Source: Caballeronia sordidicola
GTDB taxonomy: Bacteria > Pseudomonadota > Gammaproteobacteria > Burkholderiales > Burkholderiaceae
Assembly (NCBI RefSeq): GCF_001544455.2
Contig: NZ_FCOC02000005.1
Coordinates: 62,001-126,000 of the forward strand
Direction of reading: 5' to 3'
DNA: 64,000 bases
Below are positions 51,429-61,472 of this stretch, one piece after another (within the stretch, counting starts at the first letter, position 1; every line of letters begins with the position of its first letter). The position numbers and the translations under genes are program-made. Under the pieces are notes generated by a model. That model saw only the letters and a program-made list of their open reading frames with translations, was not told where the DNA came from and ran no database searches.

Positions 51429-54149
51429 TTAACGTTGCCAGGGCGCGGCCTGATCGTTCCCGGCCTTGCCATATTTCCGCGAAGCCGCGCGGACGACCTG
51501 CATCTCGATCTCGCCCTCGTCGGCCAATGCCTTGAGCGCGGCGAGCACAATCGACGCACGATCCACTTCGAAAAACTCACGCAACGCCTGCCGTGTGTCG
51601 CTGCGGCCGAAACCGTCGGTGCCGAGCGCCACGTAGCGTCGCGGCACATATGCGCGAATCAGTTCCGGCACGGCACGCACATAGTCGGTCGCGGCGATCA
51701 CCGGACCGCGCGACGAACCCAGCACCATGCTCACATAAGGAACCGGCGCGTCCTCGCCAAGGCGCGCGAGGCGTTCGGCCGCCATGCCGTCGCGCTGCAA
51801 CTCGGTGAAGCTCGTCACGCTCCATACCGCTGACTCAATGCCCCAGTCCTCGCGCAACATCCGCTGCGCAGCGATCACTTCGCCAAGGATCGCACCCGCG
51901 CCAAGCAGTTGCACTTGCGCGGCTTGATCCGGTTTGGCCGCGAGCGGATACATGCCCTTGAGAATGCCCTCGCGCACGAGGGCAAGATCGCCGCCCGGCA
52001 CCGATGGCTGCGCGTAGTTCTCGTTCATCGCGGTGATGTAGTAGAAAACGTCGTGCTGGCGTTCGAGCATCTCGCGCATGCCTTCGTCGACGATCGCGAC
52101 AAGTTCATAGGCGAACGCGGGATCGTAGGCGCGGCAGTTGGGTATGGTCGATGCCACCAGATGGCTGCTGCCGTCCTGATGCTGCAATCCTTCGCCGCCG
52201 AGCGTCGTCTTGCCCGCTGTCGCGCCGATCAGGAAACCCCGCGCGCGCTGATCGGCCGCCGCCCAGATGATGTCGCCAATGCGCTGAAAGCCGAACATGG
52301 AGTAATAGATATAGAACGGCAGCATGGGCAGGTCGTGCACGCTGTAGGACGTCGCCGCTGCAATCCACGATGACATCGCACCCGCCTCCGAGATGCCCTC
52401 CTCCAGGATCTGCCCCTTGGTGTCTTCGCGGTAATAGAGCATGGAACCGAGGTCTTCCGGCTCGTACAACTGACCGAGCGGCGAGTAGATGCCAACCTGC
52501 CGGAACATGTTCGCCATGCCGAAGGTGCGGGCCTCGTCGGCGACGACCGGCACCACGCGCGAACCCAGCGAGGCGTCTTTCATCAGGCTGCCGAACATGC
52601 GCACGATCGCCATGGTGGTCGACATTTCCTTGCCGGCGGCGTCGAGCGCGAATTGTCCCCAGCCTGAGATAGAAGGTACGACCAATCCCTTCGATGCAAC
52701 CCTGCGCCGTCGCGGCAAATATCCGCCAAGCGCTTCACGACGCGCATGGAGATACTGCATCTCGGGACTATCGCTGGCGGGCTTGTAGAACTTCACCGCC
52801 TCGACATCCGCGTCGGAAAGCGGCAAACGAAAACGATCGCGGAACGCCTTGAGGTCCTCGAAACCAAGCTTCTTTTGCTGATGCGTTGTCATGCGCCCCT
52901 GGCCCGACGTGCCCATGCCGAAGCCCTTCATGGTCTTGGCGAGGATCACCGTCGGCTGGCCGCTGTGTGCGAGCGCCTTGGCATAGGCCGCGTGGAGCTT
53001 GCGCACGTCGTGGCCGCCACGGCGCAGGCGGTCGATGTCTTCGTCGCTCAAGCGCGATGCCAACGCCGCAAGCTCCGGATTCTGGCCGAAGAAACGTTCG
53101 CGGTTGTACGCACCGTCGTTCGCGGAAAAGGTCTGGAACTGGCCGTCGACGGTATGCGCGAACGCGCGCAACAACGCATTGCTCTGGTCGCGCGCGAACA
53201 GCGCGTCCCAGTCCGATCCCCACAGCACCTTGATCACGTTCCAGCCCGCACCGACAAACTGCGCCTCGAGTTCGTCGATGATGCGCCCATTGCTGCGCAC
53301 CGGCCCGTCGAGCCGCTGAAGGTTGCAGTTGATCACGAAGACCAGATTGTCGAGCTGCTCGCGTGCGGCCAATGACAATGCGCCGATGGACTCGGGCTCG
53401 TCCATTTCTCCGTCGCCGAAGAAGCCCCACACTTTTCTGTCCTGCGTCTTCGCGAGGCCGCGGTTGTGTAAATAGCGCATGAAACGCGCCTGGTAAATCG
53501 AGTTGATCGGACCAATGCCCATGGAGCCGGTCGGGAACTGCCAGAAGTCCGGCATGAGCCACGGATGCGGGTACGAGCACAATCCTGGCCCCGCAATTTC
53601 CCGCCGATAGTGCTCCAGATGCGCCTCGCTCAGGAAGCCTTCCAGATACGCGCGCGCATAAACGCCGGGCGATGAATGCGGCTGGAAGTACACGAGATCG
53701 CCGCCCGTGCCTTCACCGGCATCGGGCGCGGCGGCGCGAAAGAAATGGTTGAAGCCGACTTCGAACAGATCGGCCGCCGATGCATAACTCGCAATGTGTC
53801 CGCCAAGCTCGCCATATGCCTTGTTCGCGCGCACGACCATGGCGAGCGCATTCCATCGCAACGCCGCAGCGAGTCTTTCTTCTATTTCCAGGTTGCCCGG
53901 ATAACGCGGCTCGTCGGCTGGCGCAATGCTGTTGGTGTAAGGCGTGACCCGCGCGCGCGATGACTCGATTCCGAGTGACAAAGCATGCTCCGCCAGCCGG
54001 TCATACAAATACTGCGCGCGATCCCGGCCGACGTGTTCCGCGACCGCATCCAGCGCCTCCAGCCATTCGGCGGTTTCAGCCGGATCGCTATCTTCGCGAC
54101 CTCGCGATAAGGAAATGATCTGTTCGCTTCCGCTGGATAAATCGGTCAT
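51429..54149 (-). CDS. Homodimeric 2-oxoacid dehydrogenase E1 (AceE/MdeB-like)
   Basis: A 906-residue ThDP-dependent E1 of the AceE type. The ThDP motif is [10 protein letters not shown]...VINCNLQ; the N-terminus ([28 protein letters not shown]) and [16 protein letters not shown] match homodimeric pyruvate dehydrogenase E1. No E2 or E3 gene is adjacent, unlike the aceE-aceF-lpd operon, so a second, specialised E1 is likely. The Lrp regulator is directly divergent, as MdeR is close to the AceE-like MdeB (2-oxobutyrate) in Pseudomonas putida methionine catabolism; a methionine gamma-lyase gene is absent here. Substrate could be 2-oxobutyrate or another 2-oxoacid. Start 54149 ([10 protein letters not shown]) matches the family. 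Confidence 0.9.
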   Translation of the reverse strand: MTDLSSGSEQIISLSRGREDSDPAETAEWLEALDAVAEHVGRDRAQYLYDRLAEHALSLGIESSRARVTPYTNSIAPADEPRYPGNLEIEERLAAALRWNALAMVVRANKAYGELGGHIASYASAADLFEVGFNHFFRAAAPDAGEGTGGDLVYFQPHSSPGVYARAYLEGFLSEAHLEHYRREIAGPGLCSYPHPWLMPDFWQFPTGSMGIGPINSIYQARFMRYLHNRGLAKTQDRKVWGFFGDGEMDEPESIGALSLAAREQLDNLVFVINCNLQRLDGPVRSNGRIIDELEAQFVGAGWNVIKVLWGSDWDALFARDQSNALLRAFAHTVDGQFQTFSANDGAYNRERFFGQNPELAALASRLSDEDIDRLRRGGHDVRKLHAAYAKALAHSGQPTVILAKTMKGFGMGTSGQGRMTTHQQKKLGFEDLKAFRDRFRLPLSDADVEAVKFYKPASDSPEMQYLHARREALGGYLPRRRRVASKGLVVPSISGWGQFALDAAGKEMSTTMAIVRMFGSLMKDASLGSRVVPVVADEARTFGMANMFRQVGIYSPLGQLYEPEDLGSMLYYREDTKGQILEEGISEAGAMSSWIAAATSYSVHDLPMLPFYIYYSMFGFQRIGDIIWAAADQRARGFLIGATAGKTTLGGEGLQHQDGSSHLVASTIPNCRAYDPAFAYELVAIVDEGMREMLERQHDVFYYITAMNENYAQPSVPGGDLALVREGILKGMYPLAAKPDQAAQVQLLGAGAILGEVIAAQRMLREDWGIESAVWSVTSFTELQRDGMAAERLARLGEDAPVPYVSMVLGSSRGPVIAATDYVRAVPELIRAYVPRRYVALGTDGFGRSDTRQALREFFEVDRASIVLAALKALADEGEIEMQVVRAASRKYGKAGNDQAAPWQR

Positions 54150-54211
54150 GGCAAAACTCCGCGTCTGGATGGAGATACTTCGCTGCTTGTGACCACAGCT
54201 TATCTGGCGCC

Positions 54212-54273
54212 GCGCAGAATGTGCCTCTGAATTGCTTTTCATCCGCTATGCGGATAGTGTATTTATTCTGCGC
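54212..54273. promoter_or_regulatory. Nested inverted repeats in E1/Lrp divergent region
   Basis: GCGCAGAAT (54212-54220) and ATTCTGCGC (54265-54273) form a 9-bp inverted repeat; inside lies ATCCGC (54241-54246)-TAT-GCGGAT (54250-54255). The region separates the E1 gene and the Lrp gene, so it is a candidate Lrp-type operator. Bases between are AT-richer than the flanks. Confidence 0.5.
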
Positions 54274-54301
54274 CGCTCCACTTTTCCAGAATATTCGAGT
54301 T

Positions 54302-54832
54302 ATGACGACATCACCTAAACGGCTGGACCGCATCGATATCGGGATCTTGAATCAGTTGCAGCAGAATGCCCGCATCACGAACGCGGAACTGGCGCAGGCG
54401 GTGAACCTGTCGCAAACGCCGTGCTTCAACCGCGTGCGCGCGCTCGAAAAACTCGGGCTTTTCAAACAGCAGGTGACGTTGTTGAACCCCGAGCTGCTCG
54501 GCCTGCGCATCAACGTGTTCATTCAGGTGAGCCTCGCCAAGCAGGACGAAGATGCGTTGAGAGGCTTCGAGGAAGCAATCAGCGAACGGCCCGAAGTCAT
54601 GGAGTGCTACCTCATGACAGGCGATGCCGACTATCTGCTGCGCGTGATGGTGCCGGACATTCAGGCGCTGCAGCGTTTTATCGTGGAGCGGTTGACGAAG
54701 ATTCCGGGGGTATCGAACATTCGATCGAGCTTTGCGCTCAAGCAGGTGCGCTACAAGACGGCGTTGCCGTTGCCTTCGTCGGGAATGACGCTGCCGGAAC
54801 CCGATGCAAGCGCCGACACAGAATGGAGCTAG
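54302..54832 (+). CDS. Lrp/AsnC-family transcriptional regulator
   Basis: A 176-residue regulator. N-terminal HTH (about 8-60): [48 protein letters not shown]-terminal RAM domain (about 75-150): [48 protein letters not shown]. The acidic-Gly stretch GDADYLL is the usual effector-binding site for amino acids. Divergent from the AceE-like E1, so it probably responds to an amino acid whose catabolism yields the E1 substrate. Confidence 0.94.
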   Translation: MTTSPKRLDRIDIGILNQLQQNARITNAELAQAVNLSQTPCFNRVRALEKLGLFKQQVTLLNPELLGLRINVFIQVSLAKQDEDALRGFEEAISERPEVMECYLMTGDADYLLRVMVPDIQALQRFIVERLTKIPGVSNIRSSFALKQVRYKTALPLPSSGMTLPEPDASADTEWS

Positions 54833-54876
54833 CGGCTATAAGGGATTATAAAAACCGCGTGCTGAAGCTCACACAA

Positions 54877-55299
54877 TCACAAGTCGATCTGCGGAACACG
54901 AAACGAACTCGTCAGTGACCGCAGTTCCGCTCGATGCAGTTCGGCCAGACGCGCAAGCAATTTCTCCCCCGTCTTCTGCAGATGTACTTCAACCTGACGA
55001 CGGTCGCTCTCGCTCACTTTTCGCCTGACCAGATTCAGCGCTTCGCAGCGGGAGACGAGCGCGACCACGCCGTGGTGTTGCGCCTGAAGCCGCTCAGCAA
55101 GCTCGCCGATGGTCGCCCACTCGCGCTCCGGATAACCCTTGATGTGAAGCAGCAGCAAGTACTGCAACGGCGTGATGCCTTCGCTCTGCGCGGCTTGCTC
55201 CGAAAACCGCTCGAAGCGGCGCATCTGGTAGCGAAATTCCGATAACTGCTCGAAGTCGGCTTTGACCAGGCCGCGAGTCCGGCGAGTCCGTTCTGTCAT
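54877..55299 (-). CDS. MarR-family transcriptional regulator
   Basis: About 140 residues. The winged helix (about 45-110) shows ITPLQYLLLLHIKGYPEREWATIGELAERLQAQHHGVVALVSRCEALNLVRRKVSESDRRQVEVHLQKTGEKLLARL, including the DxRxxxVxLTxxG-type wing. The start at 55299 (MTERTRRTRG) gives a normal-length N-terminus. It lies 58 bp downstream of the HPP-CBS gene on the same strand and may be co-transcribed; its targets are unknown. Confidence 0.92.
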   Translation of the reverse strand: MTERTRRTRGLVKADFEQLSEFRYQMRRFERFSEQAAQSEGITPLQYLLLLHIKGYPEREWATIGELAERLQAQHHGVVALVSRCEALNLVRRKVSESDRRQVEVHLQKTGEKLLARLAELHRAELRSLTSSFRVPQIDL

Positions 55300-55357
55300 C
55301 GAAGATCCGTCGCGCAGTGAAAACGAAAATATAGCAGGACTCGCTGCCCGATCCTTG

Positions 55358-56569
55358 TTATCCCGCGGCCGTCTCCCTCGTGCGCAGCTGCTCGACATGA
55401 GCCTGCCGATACAAGCCAGCGAGCAAGTCCGACTGCGTGATCATTCCAGCAAGCTTTTTGTCGGCGTTGAGCACGGGAATGTGGTGGTGCCCGTAGGTCG
55501 CGAAGATAGGCACCAGGTCGGCGATGGTCGCGCTCGCGTCAACAGTGCGAACATGGCTGCTCATCAACGAGCGCACCAGCGGCACGGGACCCGTGCTGCG
55601 CTTCAACCAGCGCGGCGTAATGCTCGATACTTCGAATCCTGTGGCCGCGCTGTACTTGTCCATCAAATCCGAGCGCGTCACGATGCCGATTACGCGTTGA
55701 GCATCGTCCGTGACGGGCAGCGCCTTGACGTCATGGCGTTTGAGCAGGTCCCTGGCAGATGTCGCGAGCTCGGACGCCGCCACCGTGACAACGGGCGTCG
55801 ACATGATGTCCGCGCACGCCAGATCGCGAAACGTGCGTGCGTACGCGAGCATTTGCGTGTCGCGCATCAGCGATTCGAGATCGTCCGGGTCGATGTCCAG
55901 AAGTTCGTCGCGGCGATCGAGCACGGCTTGAATATCGGCGCGCGTAATGCCTGGGCTCGATGTTCGCACCGCCGCGTTTTCATCCGGCGCTGGCGCGTGA
56001 TGCACCGCATGCGGATAGCGATGCCCCGTTACCGCGTGATAGACAATCGCCGCGGCCAGCAGCGCGCCCGACTGGAACGCGATAGGCGCGATCACGAATC
56101 CAAAGCCCATCGCATGCACGGCGGGGCCGCCAAGCACTGCGGTCAATGCAACCGCGCCCGATGGAGGATGCACACATCTGAGCGCGAACATGAAGCCGAT
56201 GGCGAGCGCGACGGCGAATGCGGCAGCGCACACAGGATTGGCGATCAGCGCCGCGCACGCAACGCCCACGGTTGCCGACACGAGATTGCCGCCGATGATG
56301 GACCACGGTTGAGCAAGAGGACTGGCGGGAACCGCGAAAAGCAGGACCGCGGAAGCGCCCATGGGCGCAACCAGAAACGGAATCGCCGACGCCGATCCGG
56401 GCAGGAGATGTATTGCCGACCCGGTGAACGCGATCCCGATCAATGCACCCAGGCATGAGCGAAACCGTTCGGGCCATTTGATCGCGACGGGACCCGGCAT
56501 GAAACCCCGGAGCCAATGGCCTATGGCAGATCTGGACAAAATCAAGTGCGCGCGCGTTAGGGGAAACAA
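55358..56569 (-). CDS. HPP-family membrane protein with two CBS domains
   Basis: A 403-residue protein. The HPP domain (about 30-185) has five hydrophobic segments and LRCVHPPSGAVALTAVLGG with the HPP signature. Two CBS domains follow (about 240-310: MSTPVVTVAASELATSARDLLKRHDVKALPVTDDAQRVIGIVTRSDL; about 325-390: MSSHVRTVDASATIADLVPIFATYGHHHIPVLNADKKLAGMITQSDL). HPP proteins are proposed nitrite transporters in other organisms; CBS pairs bind adenine nucleotides. It is divergent from the ClC-CBS gene across about 550 bp. Confidence 0.9.
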   Translation of the reverse strand: MFPLTRAHLILSRSAIGHWLRGFMPGPVAIKWPERFRSCLGALIGIAFTGSAIHLLPGSASAIPFLVAPMGASAVLLFAVPASPLAQPWSIIGGNLVSATVGVACAALIANPVCAAAFAVALAIGFMFALRCVHPPSGAVALTAVLGGPAVHAMGFGFVIAPIAFQSGALLAAAIVYHAVTGHRYPHAVHHAPAPDENAAVRTSSPGITRADIQAVLDRRDELLDIDPDDLESLMRDTQMLAYARTFRDLACADIMSTPVVTVAASELATSARDLLKRHDVKALPVTDDAQRVIGIVTRSDLMDKYSAATGFEVSSITPRWLKRSTGPVPLVRSLMSSHVRTVDASATIADLVPIFATYGHHHIPVLNADKKLAGMITQSDLLAGLYRQAHVEQLRTRETAAG

Positions 56570-57120
56570 GCCGTATTCGCGAGGTACAGAACTGTTTCAG
56601 TCTGAAGCCGATCGCAGTCATTATGTTCGATTGTGATATACAAAGCCGTCTCCTCATGTTGCAGTGCGAAACGCTTATTGATGGCATTGCATGCGTATGG
56701 AAGGTGCATATTCTCGTTCAGAGAAGCCCCGAACCAGTGCCTAATATATCACATACCGATGATTTGTCAGCAGTCCGCCATACTTTCCCGATCAGGGAAA
56801 ACCTTTGTATCGTGTGAATTCGAGCGACCTGTACTGCGTTTTATTTGCTGATCCTGGAATTCACCCTATTGCGCCCTTGTCCTGAAGAGAGCCGGGCTCG
56901 CTGATCTGTGGCAACCTCGACGCATCATGCTTTTTCGCGGAAAAAATGCAACGCAATACGTTATCAAGTGGGATAGGGACATAAAGTATGAAAGCGAAAA
57001 TACGTCACGACATGATATAGTTTTTGCTTCCGGCACAAAAGATGACAATGCCGTTCGACTCCAGCCGAACGCTGTCTGCTCGCCATGCCTCGTTACTTCA
57101 ATGTCAGGATCGACGTCAAT
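56570..57120. other. AT-richer divergent intergenic region, no gene seen
   Basis: About 550 bases between the HPP-CBS and ClC genes. It is notably less GC-rich than the flanking genes. Short frames do not look like genes. A fluoride riboswitch was looked for by eye because a ClC gene follows, but no convincing match was found. Confidence 0.5.
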
Positions 57121-58902
57121 ATGAATACGGCAAAAGGAGACTTTGCTACCGATGTCCGGCTTCTCCGCATCACGGCTATCGCGGCGGTCGTCGGCGTATT
57201 GAGTACGCTAGCGGCGGATTTCCTGCTCCATGTAATCCGCTTTTTCACTAATCTGTTCTTCTATCAGACGCTGTCGATCGCGGACCATTCCCCTTCGGAT
57301 AACACGCTCGGTCTATGGGTGATCGTCATCCCGGTGATAGGCGGCTTGATTGTCGGCCTGATTGCGCGCCTTGGGTCGGAGCAGGTTCGCGGCCACGGCA
57401 TTCCCGAGGCCATAGAAGCGATCCTGTTCGGCAAGAGCAAGATGTCGCCGAAAGTAGCCGTACTCAAACCGCTGGCGTCAGGCATTGCGATTGGCAGCGG
57501 CGGCCCGTTCGGCGCGGAAGGCCCAATCATCATGACGGGCGGCGCAATCGGATCGTTTATCGCGCAGTTCTTTCACCTGTCGAGCGGCGAGCGCAAGACG
57601 CTGCTGGTCGCGGGCGCCGTCGCCGGCATGACCGCGGTATTCGGATCGCCGGTGGCCGCCGTTTTGCTCGCCGTCGAACTGCTGTTGTTCGAGTTGCGGC
57701 CACGCAGCTTGCTGCCCGTCGCCGTGGCATGCGCGGTAGCCGGTTTCGCGCGGCCGTTGCTGATCGCGAGCGGCGCGTTGTTTCCCTTGCAGACGCTACC
57801 TCTTGGAACGCTAGGCCTGCTGTCTTGCGCCTTTGCGGGAATCGTGACGGGCGCGCTTGCATGGCTGCTCTCCAGTTCGCTCTACAAGGTGGAGGACTGG
57901 TTTCATCGACTGCCCGTTCACTGGATGTGGTGGCCCGCGCTTGGCGGCCTCGCGGTCGGGATCGGCGGCTATTTCCAGCCGCGTGCACTCGGTGTTGGCT
58001 ATGACGTGATGGGCGACATCCTGCTCGGCCATCTCGCGGCCGGCGTGGTGCTCACCATCGTGCTGGTGAAAGCCGTTATCTGGGTGATCGCGCTGGGTTC
58101 GGGCACATCCGGCGGCGTACTCGCGCCGCTCCTGATGATGGGCGCAGGCGTCGGCGCGTTGCTCGGTCCTGTCATGCCTGGCGGCGCGCCCGGTGTATGG
58201 CCGCTGATCTTCATGGCGGCCATGCTCGGCGGCATGATGCGAGCGCCTATGACCGCCGTGATCTTCGCTTTCGAACTCACGCACGACGCCAACGCGCTAT
58301 TGCCGGTGCTGACCGCTGCAGCGGTTTCATACGGCTTCACTGTGCTGTTCATGCGCCGCTCGATCCTGACCGAGAAGATCTCGCGACGCGGACGTCATAC
58401 GTATTGCGAATACGGCATCGATCCGCTCGAACGCCATCATGTCGATGAAGTCATGTCGTCCAATGTGCAAACGGTCGACGCCAACCAAAGCCTGGCCGAC
58501 GTCCTCGCGCAGCAGTTTGGATCGCAGCAGGACCACCGTGCCTACCCTGCCGTTCGCGGTGGCGTACTGCTTGGCGTGCTGGATCGGAACACGCTCGGCG
58601 CGGCGTATGAAAAAACGCCGCATGCGCTGGTTGGCGATGTGTTTGGCGATCCGTTCGGCGAGTGCGCTCCGCACTTCGCGTTGCCCGATGAAACCTGCCG
58701 CGCCGTTGCGGCGCGCCTTGCAGCGCATTCGCTCGATCGCGTTCCCGTTGTAGCCGATGCGAAAAACCTGCGGCTCATAGGCATTGTGACCCGCCACGAT
58801 CTGGTCAAGCCGTCGTTGTCGATCTTTAACGAAGAACGGCGGCACGAGCGCTTTCGCCGGATTGGTATTGGGCGGAATAAATCCGTTGCACCCGCAAAGT
58901 GA
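57121..58902 (+). CDS. ClC-type chloride channel/antiporter with CBS domains
   Basis: A 593-residue polytopic ClC. The selectivity motif reads GSGGPFGAEGPIIMTGG, keeping the gating Glu of GxEGP; AVFGSPVAAVLLAVELLLFE follows, and the second-half GSGTSGGVLAPLLMMGAGVGAL motif is present. Two C-terminal CBS domains (about 445-580: DEVMSSNVQTVDANQSLADVLAQQF, GDVFGDPFGECAPHFALPDE...SLDRVPVVADAKNLRLIGIVTRHDLV). It exchanges chloride with protons or conducts chloride. Start at MNTAKGDFATDVRLL (57121); a start at 57085 adds a dozen residues not typical of the family. Confidence 0.93.
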   Translation: MNTAKGDFATDVRLLRITAIAAVVGVLSTLAADFLLHVIRFFTNLFFYQTLSIADHSPSDNTLGLWVIVIPVIGGLIVGLIARLGSEQVRGHGIPEAIEAILFGKSKMSPKVAVLKPLASGIAIGSGGPFGAEGPIIMTGGAIGSFIAQFFHLSSGERKTLLVAGAVAGMTAVFGSPVAAVLLAVELLLFELRPRSLLPVAVACAVAGFARPLLIASGALFPLQTLPLGTLGLLSCAFAGIVTGALAWLLSSSLYKVEDWFHRLPVHWMWWPALGGLAVGIGGYFQPRALGVGYDVMGDILLGHLAAGVVLTIVLVKAVIWVIALGSGTSGGVLAPLLMMGAGVGALLGPVMPGGAPGVWPLIFMAAMLGGMMRAPMTAVIFAFELTHDANALLPVLTAAAVSYGFTVLFMRRSILTEKISRRGRHTYCEYGIDPLERHHVDEVMSSNVQTVDANQSLADVLAQQFGSQQDHRAYPAVRGGVLLGVLDRNTLGAAYEKTPHALVGDVFGDPFGECAPHFALPDETCRAVAARLAAHSLDRVPVVADAKNLRLIGIVTRHDLVKPSLSIFNEERRHERFRRIGIGRNKSVAPAK

Positions 58903-59190
58903 ACACGCCTCCTGAAGACATTTAATTAATACAAAACATATTCAAAATACTTTCATTATATTTAATCTGGAAAATGCGTCGAAAGCCATTCGATTGGCTA
59001 ACGATGCATTCCAAGCATGAACCTACCGGGGTTAATACCAATCCGGCTGATCGTTTCAAGCATCCGCTTAAACAGCGGCGTACACTCTTTCGTGCCGACG
59101 CAAGCCGGGTGCCTTATGTGGCGCGGCGCAAAGGAGACCACGGCCTCGTCGTTCTTTTAATTAGATACGCGAAACAAGGGGAATACGGCA

Positions 59191-60417
59191 ATGAGCTGGA
59201 CGCGAGAACAAAGGAACGTGACCATAGCGGCCTATCTTGGCTGGACACTGGACGCCTTCGATTTCTTTCTGATGGTTTTCATATTGAAGGATATCGCCGC
59301 CGAGTTTAATACCAAAATCCCGGAGGTCGCGTTTGCAATTACTTTGACACTTGCAATGCGCCCAATTGGAGCATTGATCTTCGGGCGTCTCGCCGATAAA
59401 TTCGGCCGTCGCCCAACGCTGATGATCAACATCGCGATCTATTCGTTGCTTGAGCTGCTGTCCGGCTTCTCGCCGAATCTTTTCACGCTGCTGGTGTTGC
59501 GCTCGCTGTTCGGTATTGCAATGGGCGGCGAATGGGGCGTCGGCTCCGCACTCACCATGGAAACCGTGCCGACCAAAGCGCGCGGATTCGTATCCGGCCT
59601 TTTGCAGGCCGGATATCCGAGCGGTTATCTGCTTGCTTCCATTGTGTTCGGCGTTGCATATCAGTACGTTGGCTGGCGCGGAATGTTTTTTATCGGCGTC
59701 GCGCCTGCGCTGCTGGTGTTGTATGTGCGTGCGCATGTACCTGAATCGCCCGCCTGGAAAGCCATGGAGAAGCGGCCGCGGCCCGGTTTGCTCAAGACAC
59801 TCAAGCAGAACTGGCAGTTGTCCGTCTATGCCATCATTCTAATGACGGCATTCAATTTCTTTTCGCACGGCACTCAGGATCTGTATCCGACTTTCTTGCG
59901 CGAGCAGCATCATTTTGACCCCCACACGGTTTCGCTTATTACGATCGTGCTGAATATCGGCGCGATTTGCGGCGGCCTGTTTTTCGGGTCGATGTCCGAA
60001 AAAATCGGGCGTCGATGGGCAATCTTCATTGCCGCGTTGATCGCGTTGCCGGTATTGCCGCTGTGGGCATTTTCAAGCGGTCCGGTCGCGCTCGCAGCCG
60101 GTGCATTTCTCATGCAGATATCGGTACAAGGCGCGTGGGGTGTCATCCCCGTTCACCTCAACGAGATCTCGCCCGACGAAATCCGCGCCACCTTCCCCGG
60201 GCTTATTTATCAACTCGGGAATTTGCTGGCTTCGGTCAACGCGACCATGCAGGCGTCGATTGCGGTCAAGAACGGCGATAACTATGGACTCGCAATGGCG
60301 CTGGTCGGCGGTACGGTGGCCGTGGTTATCGCTGCGTTGATTTTCTTCAGCCGGGAACGGCGCGGTATCGACATGACCGAATCCGCCGAGCAGGTCGCCG
60401 CCCGAGCGTCCGCATAA
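59191..60417 (+). CDS. MFS transporter, lactate/sialate (aromatic-acid-like) type
   Basis: A 408-residue MFS protein. WTLDAFDFFLMVFILKDIA in TM1, GRLADKFGRRPTLM in loop 2-3, and GMSEKIGRRW-like GSMSEKIGRRWAIFIAAL in loop 8-9 identify the SHS/JEN1-like (monocarboxylate) group. PTFLREQHHFDPHTVSLIT separates the halves. Substrate is probably a monocarboxylate; unknown. GGGGAATACGGCA precedes the ATG. A perfect GC-rich hairpin follows its stop. Confidence 0.93.
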   Translation: MSWTREQRNVTIAAYLGWTLDAFDFFLMVFILKDIAAEFNTKIPEVAFAITLTLAMRPIGALIFGRLADKFGRRPTLMINIAIYSLLELLSGFSPNLFTLLVLRSLFGIAMGGEWGVGSALTMETVPTKARGFVSGLLQAGYPSGYLLASIVFGVAYQYVGWRGMFFIGVAPALLVLYVRAHVPESPAWKAMEKRPRPGLLKTLKQNWQLSVYAIILMTAFNFFSHGTQDLYPTFLREQHHFDPHTVSLITIVLNIGAICGGLFFGSMSEKIGRRWAIFIAALIALPVLPLWAFSSGPVALAAGAFLMQISVQGAWGVIPVHLNEISPDEIRATFPGLIYQLGNLLASVNATMQASIAVKNGDNYGLAMALVGGTVAVVIAALIFFSRERRGIDMTESAEQVAARASA

Positions 60418-60432
60418 TCCTTGCAACTTTCT

Positions 60433-60454
60433 CGGGGCGCCACTCGGCGCCCCG
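60433..60454 (+). terminator. Perfect 9-bp GC-rich hairpin after MFS gene
   Basis: CGGGGCGCC (60433-60441), loop ACTC, GGCGCCCCG (60446-60454). It lies 16 bp past the MFS stop. The T tract after it is weak (TTCTGG). Confidence 0.6.
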
Positions 60455-60606
60455 TTCTGGTCATACATTTCCTGAGAGTTTTAGGCGCACGATCGTTCTC
60501 TTTCTAGAGAGCGCGCTCCATTAAATGGCTTGTCGATCCGGACAAACGTTTTTATCTTCGGTTAAACGCCCGTTTTAATCAGAGGCAAACAATCCGGAGA
60601 CGCCCA

Positions 60607-61368
60607 TTGCCTAACCGTTCCATCCCGCCTAGCCGGCCGGCCGATACCAAAACCCGCCTGCTCGACGCCGCCGAAGCCCAATACATCGATTCGGGCTACG
60701 AGGCCATGTCCTTGCGTCAGATCACGGCGCGCGCGAACGCCAACCTCGCGGCAGTCAACTATCATTTTGGCGGCAAGGACGCGTTGATCCACGCCATGCT
60801 GACACGCCGTCTCGACGGCCTCAACGCCAACCGGCTGGCACTGCTCGAACGCTTTCAGTCGATACACGGCGCGCACCTCACCTGCGAGCATGTTCTCGGC
60901 GCGATGTTTATCCCCGCGCTACAGCAGTCGCGTTGCCCCGAGAAAAGCGGCCCCGCATTGTTGCGCCTTCTCGGGCGCGCATACACGGACCCGTCGCCAT
61001 TCATTCGCGGTTTTCTTCGCAGCATGTACACGGATGTCGCCGAACGATTTTTCGCGGCCTTTCAGACCGTGCTGCCACACTTGCCCCGCGAAGAACTCGG
61101 ATGGCGGCTGCACTTCTGCATTGGATCGCTTTCGGGCATTCTCGCGGGCGCGGATACAAACAGCCTGATCGATGACTTCACACAAGGGCAGCGTCTGAAC
61201 GATCCGCAACTCATAGGACGCCTCGCGCTCATCATGGTGGCGGCGCTCAAGGCGCCGCCGGCCGCGATAAAAGCGCCATGTCCGTTTCAGTCGATGTTCG
61301 CCGAATGCGAGGCTGCGCCCGGCGAGACGCTCGAAAGCGATACTGCGGCGCAGCACGCGCTGGCCTGA
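60607..61368 (+). CDS. TetR-family transcriptional regulator
   Basis: A 253-residue regulator; HTH near 15-60: TKTRLLDAAEAQYIDSGYEAMSLRQITARANANLAAVNYHFGGKDALIHAML. C-terminal ligand domain about 80-215. The start is TTG at 60607 with GGAG upstream (CGGAGACGCCCA); no ATG at this end fits. It is 104 bp upstream of fadE on the same strand, so it may control fatty acid degradation in response to acyl-CoA, as other TetR regulators near fadE do. Confidence 0.92.
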   Translation: MPNRSIPPSRPADTKTRLLDAAEAQYIDSGYEAMSLRQITARANANLAAVNYHFGGKDALIHAMLTRRLDGLNANRLALLERFQSIHGAHLTCEHVLGAMFIPALQQSRCPEKSGPALLRLLGRAYTDPSPFIRGFLRSMYTDVAERFFAAFQTVLPHLPREELGWRLHFCIGSLSGILAGADTNSLIDDFTQGQRLNDPQLIGRLALIMVAALKAPPAAIKAPCPFQSMFAECEAAPGETLESDTAAQHALA

Positions 61369-61472
61369 AACGCATAGCGAGTAACAGGTCCACAATGTGC
61401 TGGAGATTGCGCACCGTTTATGCGTCATTCCCGCGTTACTTGACGCATCGGACATCATCATAAGAGGTCGTC

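Noticed and set aside
56570-57120. Fluoride riboswitch upstream of the ClC gene
   Set aside because: The expected conserved blocks were not found when reading the region, and the ClC keeps the GxEGP Glu of chloride-type members.
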